NCBI GenBank assembly: GCA_964478775.1 | Contig: CAYZJC010000002.1 | Coordinates: 68,941-132,940, forward strand | Origin: PNMQ01 sp964478775 | GTDB lineage: Bacteria > Pseudomonadota > Alphaproteobacteria > Paracaedibacterales > CAIOTO01 | Length of the DNA: 64,000 bases | Direction: 5' to 3' | Shown here: one piece after another, positions 33,237 through 43,723 of the stretch | How positions within the stretch are numbered: the stretch's first letter is position 1 | Layout of the letters: every line of letters begins with the position of its first letter | Translations under genes and position numbers: made by a program | The notes under the pieces: model-generated | The model's input: the letters and a program-made list of their open reading frames with translations, nothing else | Database searches by the model: none | Told to the model about the DNA's origin: nothing

Positions 33237-35616
33237 ATGTTATTAAAATTATTGGTAAGTGCTTTCAGTTTGGCAAGTGCATGTTCTTATGCAAGTGAAC
33301 TTTCAACCTTAGAACAAGAACGTTTGCAAGAAAAAATCTATGATAAGAAGAGAAAAAGAACCACACAGCAAGCCTCTTTTCTTGGAACGGTTTTTGGCAC
33401 GAATCCACAAGACGTTTTTAAAATGTCAGACGCAGCATCTGAAGAATACTTAGCCAATAGAAGCAGTAATATTCACACCTATTTAAATGAAAGAGGAAAA
33501 GAAGACCAGTATTATGCTGCTGATGAAGAAATAGTATTTTCAAAACATGTCACTGAGCCACATCTCAAGAAAAAAAATGCTGAATATATAACCCTATATG
33601 GTGTGGCCTTAACAGATGATTATCAGTGGCTTGAAACATCTTTGGATGATACAACGCAGGAACACGCAAAAGCTGTAAGACGCATTAAAAAAGCCCTTAA
33701 GGCAGAGTATGATTATGCGCAATCACTCATCAATTTAAATGTAGAACAAGCATTAACACAAAGATATAACGCTAATTGTACCAGTGTTTCGACAACGTAC
33801 CCCATTCAAGACGAACACATGCTGTTTTACCAACGTGAAAACGAAGACAAGGCGTACCCGCTTTACTATCGTTTGAATTTACACACACAACAAGAACAAC
33901 TGCTTCTTGACCCTAATAAGCTTGCAAAACGCACCCATTACTTTCATTTAGGTGAAATTGCAACCACATATAATGACAATGTATTAGGTTATACCTATGA
34001 TAATGTGGGAAATCATTCTTATACTTTGCAATTTACTGACCTGTTAACGGGAAAGCCTTTTGATTATACAATTGCAAATGTAGCAGATGCTTTTATTTTT
34101 TGTAAAAATAGCAGGTTTGCTTTTTATATGCAGCTTGATGATTTAAAACAAGGTTATGAATTGAAAGCAAATGTTTTAGGTACCCTTCCTACACATGACC
34201 AACTATTGCTGCGCAAAACAAATGCTGACTATGAAATGAGGATGAGTTTATCTTGTGATGGTGAATATATTATTGCCAGAATGGGAAATTTTGCAACGGA
34301 AGAAGTGTATGTCATAGATACAACGCAAGAAAGGCCCATGGCTTATGAATTATTCCAACAAGAACAAGGCCTTGGAACGTCTATTGTGAATGTATTGGGG
34401 CACATGGTTTATTATCGTTCAAACCTCACCACTTCAAATGGAGCTATTCACCGCGTCTATTGGGACACAGCAAATAGTCGTCATGAAAGTGTGATTGTGC
34501 CAGAAAACAGACAATACTATATAGAAGATTTTGCTTTATATAACAATCATCTGGCTGTATTGCTTATTGAAAATGCCAATAAAACAATTTATGTGTATGA
34601 CAGACACACGAACCACTTATCAGCCCAGTTTGTGTTTAATGCAGAATCTGGTGTGAACCCAGAAATTGCTTTTTCTCATAACAACCCATTTGAAATAAGC
34701 ATGCAGTTTACCCATAGTTCAGGCCTGTCCCCTAAAAGCATTTTGGAATATGAATGGTCATCAAAACAAGTTCATAAACGCTCACAAGAACTGCTTGAAA
34801 ATACAACTTCTTTGAACACGAAAATGAAAACATTATTTGTAACCAATCATTCAAGAAAAGAAATGCCAGTCACATTACTGTATCGTGAAGGTCAACTCAA
34901 TAGTAACACAAGGCTTTACGTGTCTGCCTATGGGGCATATGGGGTAAACCATTTAATGGAATATAACCCGTTTTATCAAACCTTATTGGAAATGAATTTT
35001 GCAATTGCGCATCTTCATGTGCGAGGCGGGGTTGAATGTGGGGTGGAATGGCATGAACAAGGTCGTGGCTTTTTAAAAGCCAATTCAATGCATGATGCCG
35101 TTCGTGGGGTTGTGTACTTGCATGAACAAGGTATTGGTTCGCCTAAAACGACAGTATTTCATGGAGGCAGCGCTGGCGGTCTAATAGCTGGCCACATCGC
35201 AACACATCACCCTCAACTTGTACNNNNNNNNNNTGTTTGAAAATGCCTACCTTGATGTTTTAAAATCTTTAGTGATGGGAGATAACCTTAGTCACACAGA
35301 TAAAAGTGAATTTGGAGCCCCTCATGCATCGCAGCAAGATTTTCAAATGATTAAAAGCATTTCACCCGTTGATAATGTGAAAAAGGCTAATTTTCCAAAC
35401 ATGTTATTTTTAGTTGGCGTAGCAGATAAAAATGTTCCCTACTTTCATTCACTTAAAATGGCAAATAAAGTACGTGAGCATAGAACAAATGACAGCAAAA
35501 TAGCTTGCTTCATAGATTTTTACGGCACACATAATATTAGTTCAGCAGAAAATGATATGACATTTACAACATATCAGCTCGCCTTTATCCACAAGATGAT
35601 GAATGAAAAAAAATAA
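33237..35616 (+). CDS. Exported prolyl oligopeptidase family (S9A, oligopeptidase B-like) serine peptidase
   Basis: About 790 residues once the 10-N gap at 35224-35233 is bridged; the frame breaks there only because the gap length is arbitrary. Relatives have about ten residues at this point. The S9A N-terminal motif DDYQWLET and a beta-propeller region precede the alpha/beta hydrolase domain with LHVRGG, nucleophile Ser in HGGSAGGLIAGH, Asp in GVADKNVPYFHS and His in YGTHNIS. It begins with a signal peptide (LLKLLVSAFSLASACSYAS), followed by a basic KKRKR cluster at 37-41. Oligopeptidase B is normally cytosolic, so export is notable. It is divergent from the PLD-like gene. Confidence 0.85.
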
Positions 35617-35629
35617 AGCTATGAAATGG

Positions 35630-35653
35630 GTGGTGTGTCTATTTACGCACCAC
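35630..35653. terminator. Hairpin between convergent genes, possible terminator
   Basis: GTGGTGTG (35630-35637) pairs with CGCACCAC (35646-35653) with one G-U wobble and an 8-base loop. It lies between the peptidase stop and the ftsQ stop. No strong T-tract is present, so termination may be inefficient. Confidence 0.45.
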
Positions 35654-36694
35654 TTAAACTTTGACTTTTGATTTATGTTTTGTCTGTGAAACTTCAATCA
35701 TCTTAGCTGTTTTCTCATCTAGCTTAATAAAAAAGTGGTCAGGAACACGCATATCAACAGAAACAACATGCTGCTTTGATATTTTATTTTGTTTAATGAG
35801 AGGGGCCAGTTTCGCAAGGGCCCTTTCAACATTTTCTTCAGGCAGTTTAATGGTGACAGCCCCATCTAGTTTAAGATTCCAGCGCCTTCCTCTAATACGA
35901 ACCATATCAGTCATGTGTGCTTTAATTTCAGGAAACTGCTCAATCAATGCAAGCATTTGTGGTGCATGAATAGGCGCATCATGTCCGGCAATAATTGGCA
36001 GGCTTCTAAAGTCTGTTGTTATTCTTGTGTTCATCACCACACCATCTGTGTCAACTAAGTAGTGCTTCTTATCAGGGCTTTGCCATAATGCAACGGGAAT
36101 CCTTTCTTCTAATGTAACATGAATGACATTGGGTAAGCGCCTTTGAATAACGACTGATTTAATCCAAGGGTTTTCTAAAAGGGCAGCTTGTATCGTTTGA
36201 AGGCTATAGCCCAAAATTGGGGAATTTAGCTGCGCATTAATCGCCTGTGTGACTAATGTATGCGAAGCATTCTTTCTATTTTTAACAACGGCTTGTTTAA
36301 GGACAAGGCCACTTTTTGCACTTAAGTTAATGAAGGCCTCTTCACTTCTTTGTATGAGTATTTGGTGCCATCCCATGAAAAAGGTAAGGCTAATGAGGAT
36401 TGCTAACAATGAAAATGCTGATAAAAGTGTGATTGTTTTAAACTGTTGTCTGATACGTTGCTGGCGAATTTTCTCAATAGAACGTTTTGATGTCTTTTTC
36501 TTAAAGAAGGAAAAATGGTCCCATAATGACTCTTTGGTTTTTGGGGAAGGTGTAGTCGATTTACTTTTTTTAGGTGTACTGGACTTTGGTTTCTGGCCCT
36601 TTTCTGAAAACGTTTCACTAGAAGAAGATGATGATGCGTCGAATGCATCAGTATCTGCTGCATTTTGCATAAGTTTCATTCGAAGTTGTGCCAT
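35654..36694 (-). CDS. ftsQ: Cell division protein FtsQ
   Basis: Bitopic divisome protein linking FtsB and FtsL to the Z ring. It is 346 residues with a long cytoplasmic Ser/Lys-rich N-terminus (about 1-85), one transmembrane helix (about 94-112, TLLSAFSLLAILISLTFF), a POTRA domain (PILGYSLQTIQAALLENPWI... VIHVTLEERIPVALW) and the FtsQ beta-domain (YLVDTDGVVMNT, LPIIAGHD). The POTRA-to-beta motif order is diagnostic. It stands apart from other division genes: no ftsA, ftsZ or mur genes adjoin it here. Confidence 0.92.
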   Translation of the reverse strand: MAQLRMKLMQNAADTDAFDASSSSSSETFSEKGQKPKSSTPKKSKSTTPSPKTKESLWDHFSFFKKKTSKRSIEKIRQQRIRQQFKTITLLSAFSLLAILISLTFFMGWHQILIQRSEEAFINLSAKSGLVLKQAVVKNRKNASHTLVTQAINAQLNSPILGYSLQTIQAALLENPWIKSVVIQRRLPNVIHVTLEERIPVALWQSPDKKHYLVDTDGVVMNTRITTDFRSLPIIAGHDAPIHAPQMLALIEQFPEIKAHMTDMVRIRGRRWNLKLDGAVTIKLPEENVERALAKLAPLIKQNKISKQHVVSVDMRVPDHFFIKLDEKTAKMIEVSQTKHKSKVKV

Positions 36695-36945
36695 GGTTTA
36701 TTGCTTTAGTAATTACGCTATAGTTGTATGAGATTGAGATAACCTTTTACCAAAGATGCCATAGTTATTCGTCTTTTAAAAGTGAAAACTAGATTAAACA
36801 TACAATTGTGAGTTTGTTTTATGACAAGCTAAGTTTAGTCTAAACATTTTTAAGCTGATATTTTCAAGTTTCTTTTGCCTTATCATCTGAAATATTTTAC
36901 AATCTCTACAAGTTACGTTAATAAAAAAATTGGGTTTACCCACTT

Positions 36946-39900
36946 ATGTCTGTTTCTTTTCGGATTTTGCGTCGTATATCTTTACTTACAGTAACGTCGA
37001 TAGTCGTGCTGATGTTAGCTGGGGTTGCACTTATGCAATCTTCTTATGTTCAAACTAAAGTTATCAATCTGGTTTGTAAGCAGTTTGATACTGTTAACAT
37101 AAAGGTTCAAAAATCGTATGGTATTTTGCCTTTTAATCTCATATTAGAAAATGTTGTTATTAGAAAACCAAATAAAAACACTCAAGTAGATGAATCTCAA
37201 AACGATCCCTTTGTCAAAATCAATAGAGTTGCATTAAAAATAAATAAAAAAGACTTGCTAAAAGGAAAGTTTTCATTTCAGAAAATCAAAATCGGTACTA
37301 TAGAGGCCAAACAGCTATCAGCTTTTATGATAAAAAATCAAACTGAATATAGCCCTTTTGCATCGTATTTAAAGAAAATAATTTTGTTAAGAAAATTAGT
37401 GCATAAAAATTTATTGTCCACATTGTCTATACAACATTTTGACATTCACCTATTTGATGGGGAAAAAACTTTGAGGGGTAAGCTTGAGCATTTCCAAAAA
37501 GATTTAGATTTAACAACTGTTCTTATTATAAATGATAAACAAATTGCTTCTTTTGTGACATCTGTTGTAGAAACGGAAGAACTTGAAGAGCAGCTGGCAA
37601 TGAGATTTAAAATTGATTTGCCTAAAGAATTGAGTCTTATTGAAAAACCAATTTCAATTACAGGCCATATTAGTCACACGCAAGATGACAGAGAAATTGT
37701 GCTAAAAGAGTTAGATATCAAATCTGATACCTTTCATCGTAAAATGTCAGGTGATATCAGAGGACGAGATGATTTAACGCATGTCAATATACAAGACCAT
37801 ACACTGAGTGTGAGGCTAGCCCTACAGTTTGTGGTTGAAAATGACGAAGCCGTCATTAAAAGCATCGTTTTGAAAAGACTAAATGCAACACGACAATTAT
37901 TTTTTGGAGTGTGTCCGAAGGGACTTAGATATAGCTTAGATCCTGAAAAAGGGCCAATGTTAAGTGGAGTGATCCAACTTTTGGACTACAATATGAAGGA
38001 AATTGAAGTCTTTATGCAAGATCTCGACACCCCCCTCATTTTAAAAACAAAAGATAAAGAAAATGAGATAGAGCTCTTAATTAGCCCTTCTTTAAATGAG
38101 AAAAAAGTTGTTGCAGATTTGACAGTGAGTCCACTTTCTTCAGATAATCTATTAGTAGATCCATTGCATGCAAAGTTTTATGTTCAATTCACAGATAAAT
38201 TACAAGCACATGTAAAAGCGCAAAAAATAAGTACTCGATTCGGAGTACTTAAGGATGTTTCTGTTCAATATAATGATCGTGATACTGTCCATCAGTTATT
38301 AATTACCTCACAACAACGTGGAGGGGGCGCTAGTTCAAAGGGTAAAAATTCTAAGCAAACAGCCGGGCAAGTTGATGCAACACAGCCATCTGTTCATATT
38401 GACGTTGCCGTAGATAAAGCATTGAAGCTTGTAAAAATTGACAGTTTGGATGTGCACTATCAAGATTTAAATTTCATTTTAAACAAAGCCTTCAAAATTA
38501 AGATTGAACCAAAAATACAGATACAGTCATTTGACTTATGTCTAAAAGAAAAACAACAAAACATAGGTTTGCTACAGTTTAACGCGCATGAATATACTTT
38601 ATATGTTAACGATCTTCGCTTAAGATTCTTAAAATATTTCTTTGAAGACTTTATGCTAGATGGCTTAATTTCAGGTAAGTTTGATTTGACTAAGGAATAT
38701 CTACCACAAATTGGGCACCTACAATTAGCAGATATTAAATTTTTGGACGCTGACTTAACAACATCTCAATGGGTTAAGCACATGTCTATCTGCGCTGATT
38801 TCAAACAAGAAAAAGATTGTTTCAATTTCAAATTTGAGCAGTATCACTTGGGTAAGAAAAACACCCCCGTTTTAAAAATGTATTTGGACATCCTCCAAGG
38901 AAAACACTGTCATTCTTTTTTTGAAGGTGCACATGTGCAGGGGCACATGACAGGTGTGCTTAATGTGGCTAATCTCATGTCTATTTTTCCAATGCCAGAT
39001 CGTATAGCAGGTCTTCTCCATCTAAACCTGAAAATTACTGGTGCGTTACCCATGCCAAACATTAACGGTTATATAGATGTTGAAAATGGGTTATATGATA
39101 GTTTTATGAATGGTACCTATATTCAAAAATTAAAAGGACGCATTTTAGCTGAAAATGGAAAACTGCGTATTGACAAATCGATAGATGGGATTGATTTTGA
39201 AATATCAAAGAAAGATTCAAAAGAAAAGAAGTATATTCCACAAGGAACACTCTCCATTACTGGAGGGGCAGTATTAACACAAGGCTTGAGCATTGAACCT
39301 GATTTACTTTTAACTTTACAAAATCTAACCGTTGTAAAGCGTGATGATATGTTTATGCGTGCCAGTGGGAAAATAAATTTGAAAGGTAAGGGGCTTCATA
39401 GCAAAATCTCAGGTTCTGTAGAATTAAACCCTTCTGTTATTTATATGGAAGAATTAACCGATGACGATGTCACGACTATTAACCTGTTGAAGAAGGGAAA
39501 AGTACAGCCAACAAAAAAAGAAAAAAAGATTACATTTAGAAGAAAGCAACGCAAAGTTTCCCCCTTGTTTCCTATTGATTTAGAATTGAAAGCAGGTGAA
39601 CATTTTGTCATTAAGGGAAGAGGTGTTCATAGTTATTGGAGGGGTAGTCTTCACGCTAGTGGAGACTTTAGTGATGGCGCGCCCTATTTGAGCGGCGATT
39701 TACACTTAAAAAAGGGTCAGATGTCATTCTTTGGTAAAAAACTTACCATCACCCAAGGTAAAATTCGCTACACAGCAGAAGATGAAAATAATCCTCATCT
39801 TACGTTGGTTGCTTCAAAAAGACAAGATAACTATATCTTGAAGATGATGCTAAAAGGTTGGGCGAGTGAATCTCCGGTAGGGGAAGTAATACGTTTTTCA

Positions 39901-40329
39901 TTTTCATCTTTGCCGGCATTACCACAGGAATCCGTATTATCAATGATGCTTTTTGGGAAAAAATCCAACCAAATTTCTGCAGGCCAAAGCATGCAAATGG
40001 CATCTGCGGCGGCATTGGTCAATTCGTCAGGAAAATCTGGCTTTAATGTCATAGAAGGTTTAAGGTCAATGTTAGGGCTAGACATTTTAGAGCTTAAAGA
40101 AAATGAACGGTTGGCCCAGCTGTCTGACAACGGACAAACTACATCACAAACGTTAAGTATTGGTAAGCAGTTTGGTGATATGAAAATTTATTTTGACCAC
40201 GGTTTAGGGAGTCAGGGCAATAAGGCTACGTTATCAAAACCAATCGCCAATAATGTTTATATAGATGTCGATGTGGGTGATCAGTTGGCAGGCAGTGGCG
40301 GCGGTGTGAGTTGGGTGCACCAATATTAA
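36946..40329 (+). CDS. tamB: Translocation and assembly module protein TamB
   Basis: AsmA-like bridging protein spanning the periplasm, 1127 residues. It has a single N-terminal transmembrane helix (about 12-32), long repetitive beta-rich middle and the conserved C-terminal DUF490 domain (from LPALPQESVLSMMLFGK through GDMKIYFDHGLG to the final Tyr). TamB works with TamA in inserting outer-membrane proteins and has also been linked to lipid transport. The next gene is tamA, 43 bases downstream. The family order is more often tamA-tamB; here it is reversed. It is divergent from ftsQ. Confidence 0.92.
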   Translation: MSVSFRILRRISLLTVTSIVVLMLAGVALMQSSYVQTKVINLVCKQFDTVNIKVQKSYGILPFNLILENVVIRKPNKNTQVDESQNDPFVKINRVALKINKKDLLKGKFSFQKIKIGTIEAKQLSAFMIKNQTEYSPFASYLKKIILLRKLVHKNLLSTLSIQHFDIHLFDGEKTLRGKLEHFQKDLDLTTVLIINDKQIASFVTSVVETEELEEQLAMRFKIDLPKELSLIEKPISITGHISHTQDDREIVLKELDIKSDTFHRKMSGDIRGRDDLTHVNIQDHTLSVRLALQFVVENDEAVIKSIVLKRLNATRQLFFGVCPKGLRYSLDPEKGPMLSGVIQLLDYNMKEIEVFMQDLDTPLILKTKDKENEIELLISPSLNEKKVVADLTVSPLSSDNLLVDPLHAKFYVQFTDKLQAHVKAQKISTRFGVLKDVSVQYNDRDTVHQLLITSQQRGGGASSKGKNSKQTAGQVDATQPSVHIDVAVDKALKLVKIDSLDVHYQDLNFILNKAFKIKIEPKIQIQSFDLCLKEKQQNIGLLQFNAHEYTLYVNDLRLRFLKYFFEDFMLDGLISGKFDLTKEYLPQIGHLQLADIKFLDADLTTSQWVKHMSICADFKQEKDCFNFKFEQYHLGKKNTPVLKMYLDILQGKHCHSFFEGAHVQGHMTGVLNVANLMSIFPMPDRIAGLLHLNLKITGALPMPNINGYIDVENGLYDSFMNGTYIQKLKGRILAENGKLRIDKSIDGIDFEISKKDSKEKKYIPQGTLSITGGAVLTQGLSIEPDLLLTLQNLTVVKRDDMFMRASGKINLKGKGLHSKISGSVELNPSVIYMEELTDDDVTTINLLKKGKVQPTKKEKKITFRRKQRKVSPLFPIDLELKAGEHFVIKGRGVHSYWRGSLHASGDFSDGAPYLSGDLHLKKGQMSFFGKKLTITQGKIRYTAEDENNPHLTLVASKRQDNYILKMMLKGWASESPVGEVIRFSFSSLPALPQESVLSMMLFGKKSNQISAGQSMQMASAAALVNSSGKSGFNVIEGLRSMLGLDILELKENERLAQLSDNGQTTSQTLSIGKQFGDMKIYFDHGLGSQGNKATLSKPIANNVYIDVDVGDQLAGSGGGVSWVHQY

Positions 40330-40372
40330 AATGAATAACCCTCTTACCCCTGCTATGAAATGAGGAAGACAA

Positions 40373-42343
40373 ATGCACACTATTAGAAGATTTTTACACA
40401 ATAATCACTTTATTGCTAAAGATAAATTTCACCTGTTCTTATGCTTATTGTTGGTTCAAGGGTGTTCAATTGACCCAGCAACAGACCTCATTGATGATAT
40501 TAAGCTTGACGAAGCTATCCAAGCCAATAGCAGCGCAGGCATTGAATATGAAGTGTCATTTAGTGAAGGCATACCTCATGATTTGCACAGTGCTTTGAAA
40601 GATGTTTCTAAGTTGTTGCGATTAAGTCTTAATCGCCCTTCTTCTCATAATGCGCTTTTCAAACGTGTACAACGCGATAAAGAACTATTTGAAGATGTGA
40701 CGAAAAGGGAAGGATACTTTGATGCAATTGTTGATGTGAAAGTAGAAAAGAGTGGTGAGGAAAAGGAATATAATAAAGTTAATATTATTTTCACGGTTAA
40801 CACTGGAAAGCGCTATGGTGTTCACTCATTAAAATTTATTACACACGATACAAAAAAAGTTTTATTGGATCATGATTTACAACTCTTAGAAGCGGTTTCA
40901 AAAATTGAAATTGGAGGTTTTGTGCAGCTGGATGAAGTCCAAGATGCGAAAAAATTCATCTCAGACTATTTTGCTACCCTGGGGTATGTCAATGTTAAGG
41001 TGCATGCCCCATTTGGTGAATTAGATAGAGTTGATAAAAATATAAAACTCACATTCCCTATAGAAAGAGGTCGAAAAGCTAGAATTGATGTGATTGAAGT
41101 ATTAGGGGCCAAAAGTGTATCTTCTACATATGTTAGCAATCGCATTCAAACACAAAAGGGCCAATTTTATAACGCAAAAGAAAATGAGCTGACGCGTGAA
41201 AAACTTATCAAAAGTCAGCTGTTTTCAAAGGTGAAATTTACTGTTATCCCTCTAAATGATGAAGACTGTAAAGGGGGGGATGCAACCAAACCTTGTGCGT
41301 CTAAATTGGTGACAACAGTAGAGGAAGCGCCGGCCCGCAGTATTGGTTTTGGTGCGAGGTATTCAACATCAATGGGTGTCGGAGGCCAAGCTTTTTGGTA
41401 TCATAATAATCTCTTTGGAGCAGGTGAAAGACTTGGTATTTCATTTCGAACGGCCCTTAGAGAGACACTCGCACAATTAAGCTTTGATGTGCCAGACGTA
41501 TTTGGACCTGAAAACATATTGTCTACGAATGTAAGCTGGCTTAAAGAATATACAAAAGCTTATAAAGCAAATGCCACAGGCGTGGAATTAAATTATGTAT
41601 TTTTTATCTCTATAGATTTTATATCTTCAATTGGTGTTCTTCTTAAAGATGCTATAGCCTATTCACATGCCGCCATGGATGATAAAACCACTTTCAAAAC
41701 ACGTTATACTGGGCTTAAATACACAGCCGCTTACAATTCCACCGATGATCTGCTTGACCCTAGTTATGGTATAAGGGCAGCATTAACAATTTCCCCTCAT
41801 TGGGACCGTTTGCATCTGGGAACTGTTGAGTTTGTCAAAATTTTGAGTAAAAATTCAATTTATTTCCCCTTGCATCAAAATGCCTTAAAAAAAAGCAGAT
41901 TTGTTTTTGCAACCCAACTGAATATTGGCTACCTTCTTATGAAAGACTTTAAACGTGCCGCTTCCCCTATCTATAGATTTTATACCGGTGGGCCAAACTC
42001 CATCAGATCTTATGGATATCAAAAAGTAGGTGCTATTGATGATAATGGTATACCAGCTGGTGGTCGTTCATTATGTGAATTTACTGCCGAGTTGCGCACA
42101 CGTATAACGGAAAAAATTGGTTTAGTTCCTTTCTTTGAAATGGCATCTGTTGTCAGAAAAGGAACCCCTCAACTGTTTGGAAATGAAATGTTTTCTGGTG
42201 TTGGTATAGGTCTTCGCTATTATAGTGGCCTGGGCCCTATTCGCTTTGACGTGGCAACACCACTTACAAAACGCAAAAGTAAAGGTGGCAAGAGAATTGA
42301 TTCCCCTTACCAAATTAGCGTGTCTATTGGGCAAGTCTTTTAA
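40373..42343 (+). CDS. tamA: Outer-membrane assembly protein TamA (BamA/Omp85 family)
   Basis: 656 residues with an N-terminal hydrophobic segment ending LLLVQGCS, possibly a weak lipobox (Gln at -2). POTRA-like repeats follow (about 55-310, including GRKARIDVIEVLG). The C-terminal Omp85 beta-barrel contains the lid-lock loop block YRFYTGGPNSIRSYGY, which carries the family's conserved R-G/S-Y region, and ends FDVATPL...QISVSIGQVF with terminal Phe. Adjacency to tamB supports TamA over a second BamA. The final residues overlap no other gene; lolC/E-type gene converges from the other side. Confidence 0.9.
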   Translation: MHTIRRFLHNNHFIAKDKFHLFLCLLLVQGCSIDPATDLIDDIKLDEAIQANSSAGIEYEVSFSEGIPHDLHSALKDVSKLLRLSLNRPSSHNALFKRVQRDKELFEDVTKREGYFDAIVDVKVEKSGEEKEYNKVNIIFTVNTGKRYGVHSLKFITHDTKKVLLDHDLQLLEAVSKIEIGGFVQLDEVQDAKKFISDYFATLGYVNVKVHAPFGELDRVDKNIKLTFPIERGRKARIDVIEVLGAKSVSSTYVSNRIQTQKGQFYNAKENELTREKLIKSQLFSKVKFTVIPLNDEDCKGGDATKPCASKLVTTVEEAPARSIGFGARYSTSMGVGGQAFWYHNNLFGAGERLGISFRTALRETLAQLSFDVPDVFGPENILSTNVSWLKEYTKAYKANATGVELNYVFFISIDFISSIGVLLKDAIAYSHAAMDDKTTFKTRYTGLKYTAAYNSTDDLLDPSYGIRAALTISPHWDRLHLGTVEFVKILSKNSIYFPLHQNALKKSRFVFATQLNIGYLLMKDFKRAASPIYRFYTGGPNSIRSYGYQKVGAIDDNGIPAGGRSLCEFTAELRTRITEKIGLVPFFEMASVVRKGTPQLFGNEMFSGVGIGLRYYSGLGPIRFDVATPLTKRKSKGGKRIDSPYQISVSIGQVF

Positions 42344-42391
42344 AAGGGGCTCTCTTAAGTGGAGATGAATGAAGAGGCTCACACTACAAGT

Positions 42392-43675
42392 TTATGTTGT
42401 GGTTTTAAGCCCTTCAATTGGGTTTAATGTCGCAGCTTTCCAAGCGGGGTAAAGTGTTGCTAAAAATGACAAGACTAAACTAATCGCTGCAATTAAAAAA
42501 ACCTCAGATGAGTCAACCTTTGCTGGCAAGGTAGATAAGAAATAAATCTCTTCGGCAAAAAGGGTGGCGCCAGTGAGAGATTGCAAAAATTGACGAATAG
42601 TTTCAATATTAAGGGCAAAACTTAAACCAAGGCCTACCCCTAACAATGTGCCGACACAGCCAATAAAGGACCCCGTTAATATAAAAATTTTTAGAATACT
42701 GCTTTTTTCCGCCCCTATGGTTCTTAAAATTGCAATGTCCTTTGTTTTGTCCTTCACCAACATTGTAAGTCCTGTAATAATATTAAAGGAAGCAATGAGA
42801 ATAATAAGTGTTAAAATTAGAAACATGACATTGCGTTCCATTTTAACAGCATGAAAAATAGATGCATCACTATGACGCCAGTCAAAAGCTTCGATGCCTT
42901 CTTGAAAATGCTTAGTGTTCAATACTTTTTGAACAACATCCGTCAATGCCGTTGATAAATCGTCATGTTTTGAAAAGATATCAATTTGTGACCACTGTTC
43001 ATGCATTTTAAATAATGACTGTGCACTTTCAATAGGCATGAATAGAAAATTTCGGTCAAAGTCACGCATGCCCACATGAAAGAACCCTCCGACTTTCATT
43101 GCCTTTTGCCTTGGCATGCTACCAAATGCTGTCTGTGTCGACTTTGGGGTTAAAATGGTGATAGTATCACCGACCTTCACATTAAGCTGTTGTCCAAGTC
43201 TTCTTCCCATAAACACAACATTGTCTTTAAAGCTTGTGATGATTTTAGCTTTGTCTAATTGCTCACTATTGTCATAATAGTTTTGTGTGACTTGAACCCT
43301 CTCGCGCTTCAGAAGGGCATCTGGTACAAGCCCTTGTACCATCACCCCTAAGGCTTGTCCATTCACCATTAATATGGCTTGTTGCTCAATTAAAGGGTAG
43401 GCCAATTTAACGCCTGGAATGGTGTTGAGGGTTTTAACGAGGTTATTATCTGCTGAAATCGGGTGGCCTAATTTTTGAATGGTTACATGCCCACGCATAC
43501 TTACTAGTGCCCCAAAAAGTTCTTGTCGAAAGCCATTCATAACGGCCATGACCACAATGAGTGTGGCCACGCCTAATGCAATGCCCAAGAAAGAAAACCA
43601 AGAAATAACCGAAACAAAACCTTCACGCCTTCCAATAAATAAATAGCGGTGTGCAATAAATTTTTCAAAGGTCAT
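42392..43675 (-). CDS. lolC: Lipoprotein-releasing ABC transporter permease (LolC/LolE type)
   Basis: Inner-membrane permease that extracts lipoproteins for transfer to LolA. It is 427 residues. It has the typical N-terminus (FEKFIAHRYLFIGRREGF...SVISWFSFLGIALGVATLI), a large periplasmic MacB-like core, three C-terminal transmembrane helices and the end LNPIEGLK. Many alphaproteobacteria have a single LolC/E-type protein, so the letter is uncertain. The ATPase lolD is not adjacent in this window. Confidence 0.9.
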   Translation of the reverse strand: MTFEKFIAHRYLFIGRREGFVSVISWFSFLGIALGVATLIVVMAVMNGFRQELFGALVSMRGHVTIQKLGHPISADNNLVKTLNTIPGVKLAYPLIEQQAILMVNGQALGVMVQGLVPDALLKRERVQVTQNYYDNSEQLDKAKIITSFKDNVVFMGRRLGQQLNVKVGDTITILTPKSTQTAFGSMPRQKAMKVGGFFHVGMRDFDRNFLFMPIESAQSLFKMHEQWSQIDIFSKHDDLSTALTDVVQKVLNTKHFQEGIEAFDWRHSDASIFHAVKMERNVMFLILTLIILIASFNIITGLTMLVKDKTKDIAILRTIGAEKSSILKIFILTGSFIGCVGTLLGVGLGLSFALNIETIRQFLQSLTGATLFAEEIYFLSTLPAKVDSSEVFLIAAISLVLSFLATLYPAWKAATLNPIEGLKTTT

Positions 43676-43723
43676 TAGATATACTCGTTATTTAATATTG
43701 AAGTGTAGGGCTTTAGTTTTATA

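Noticed and set aside
35218..35616. A separate small hydrolase
   Set aside because: It carries the Asp and His of the prolyl oligopeptidase triad whose Ser lies just before the 10-N gap.
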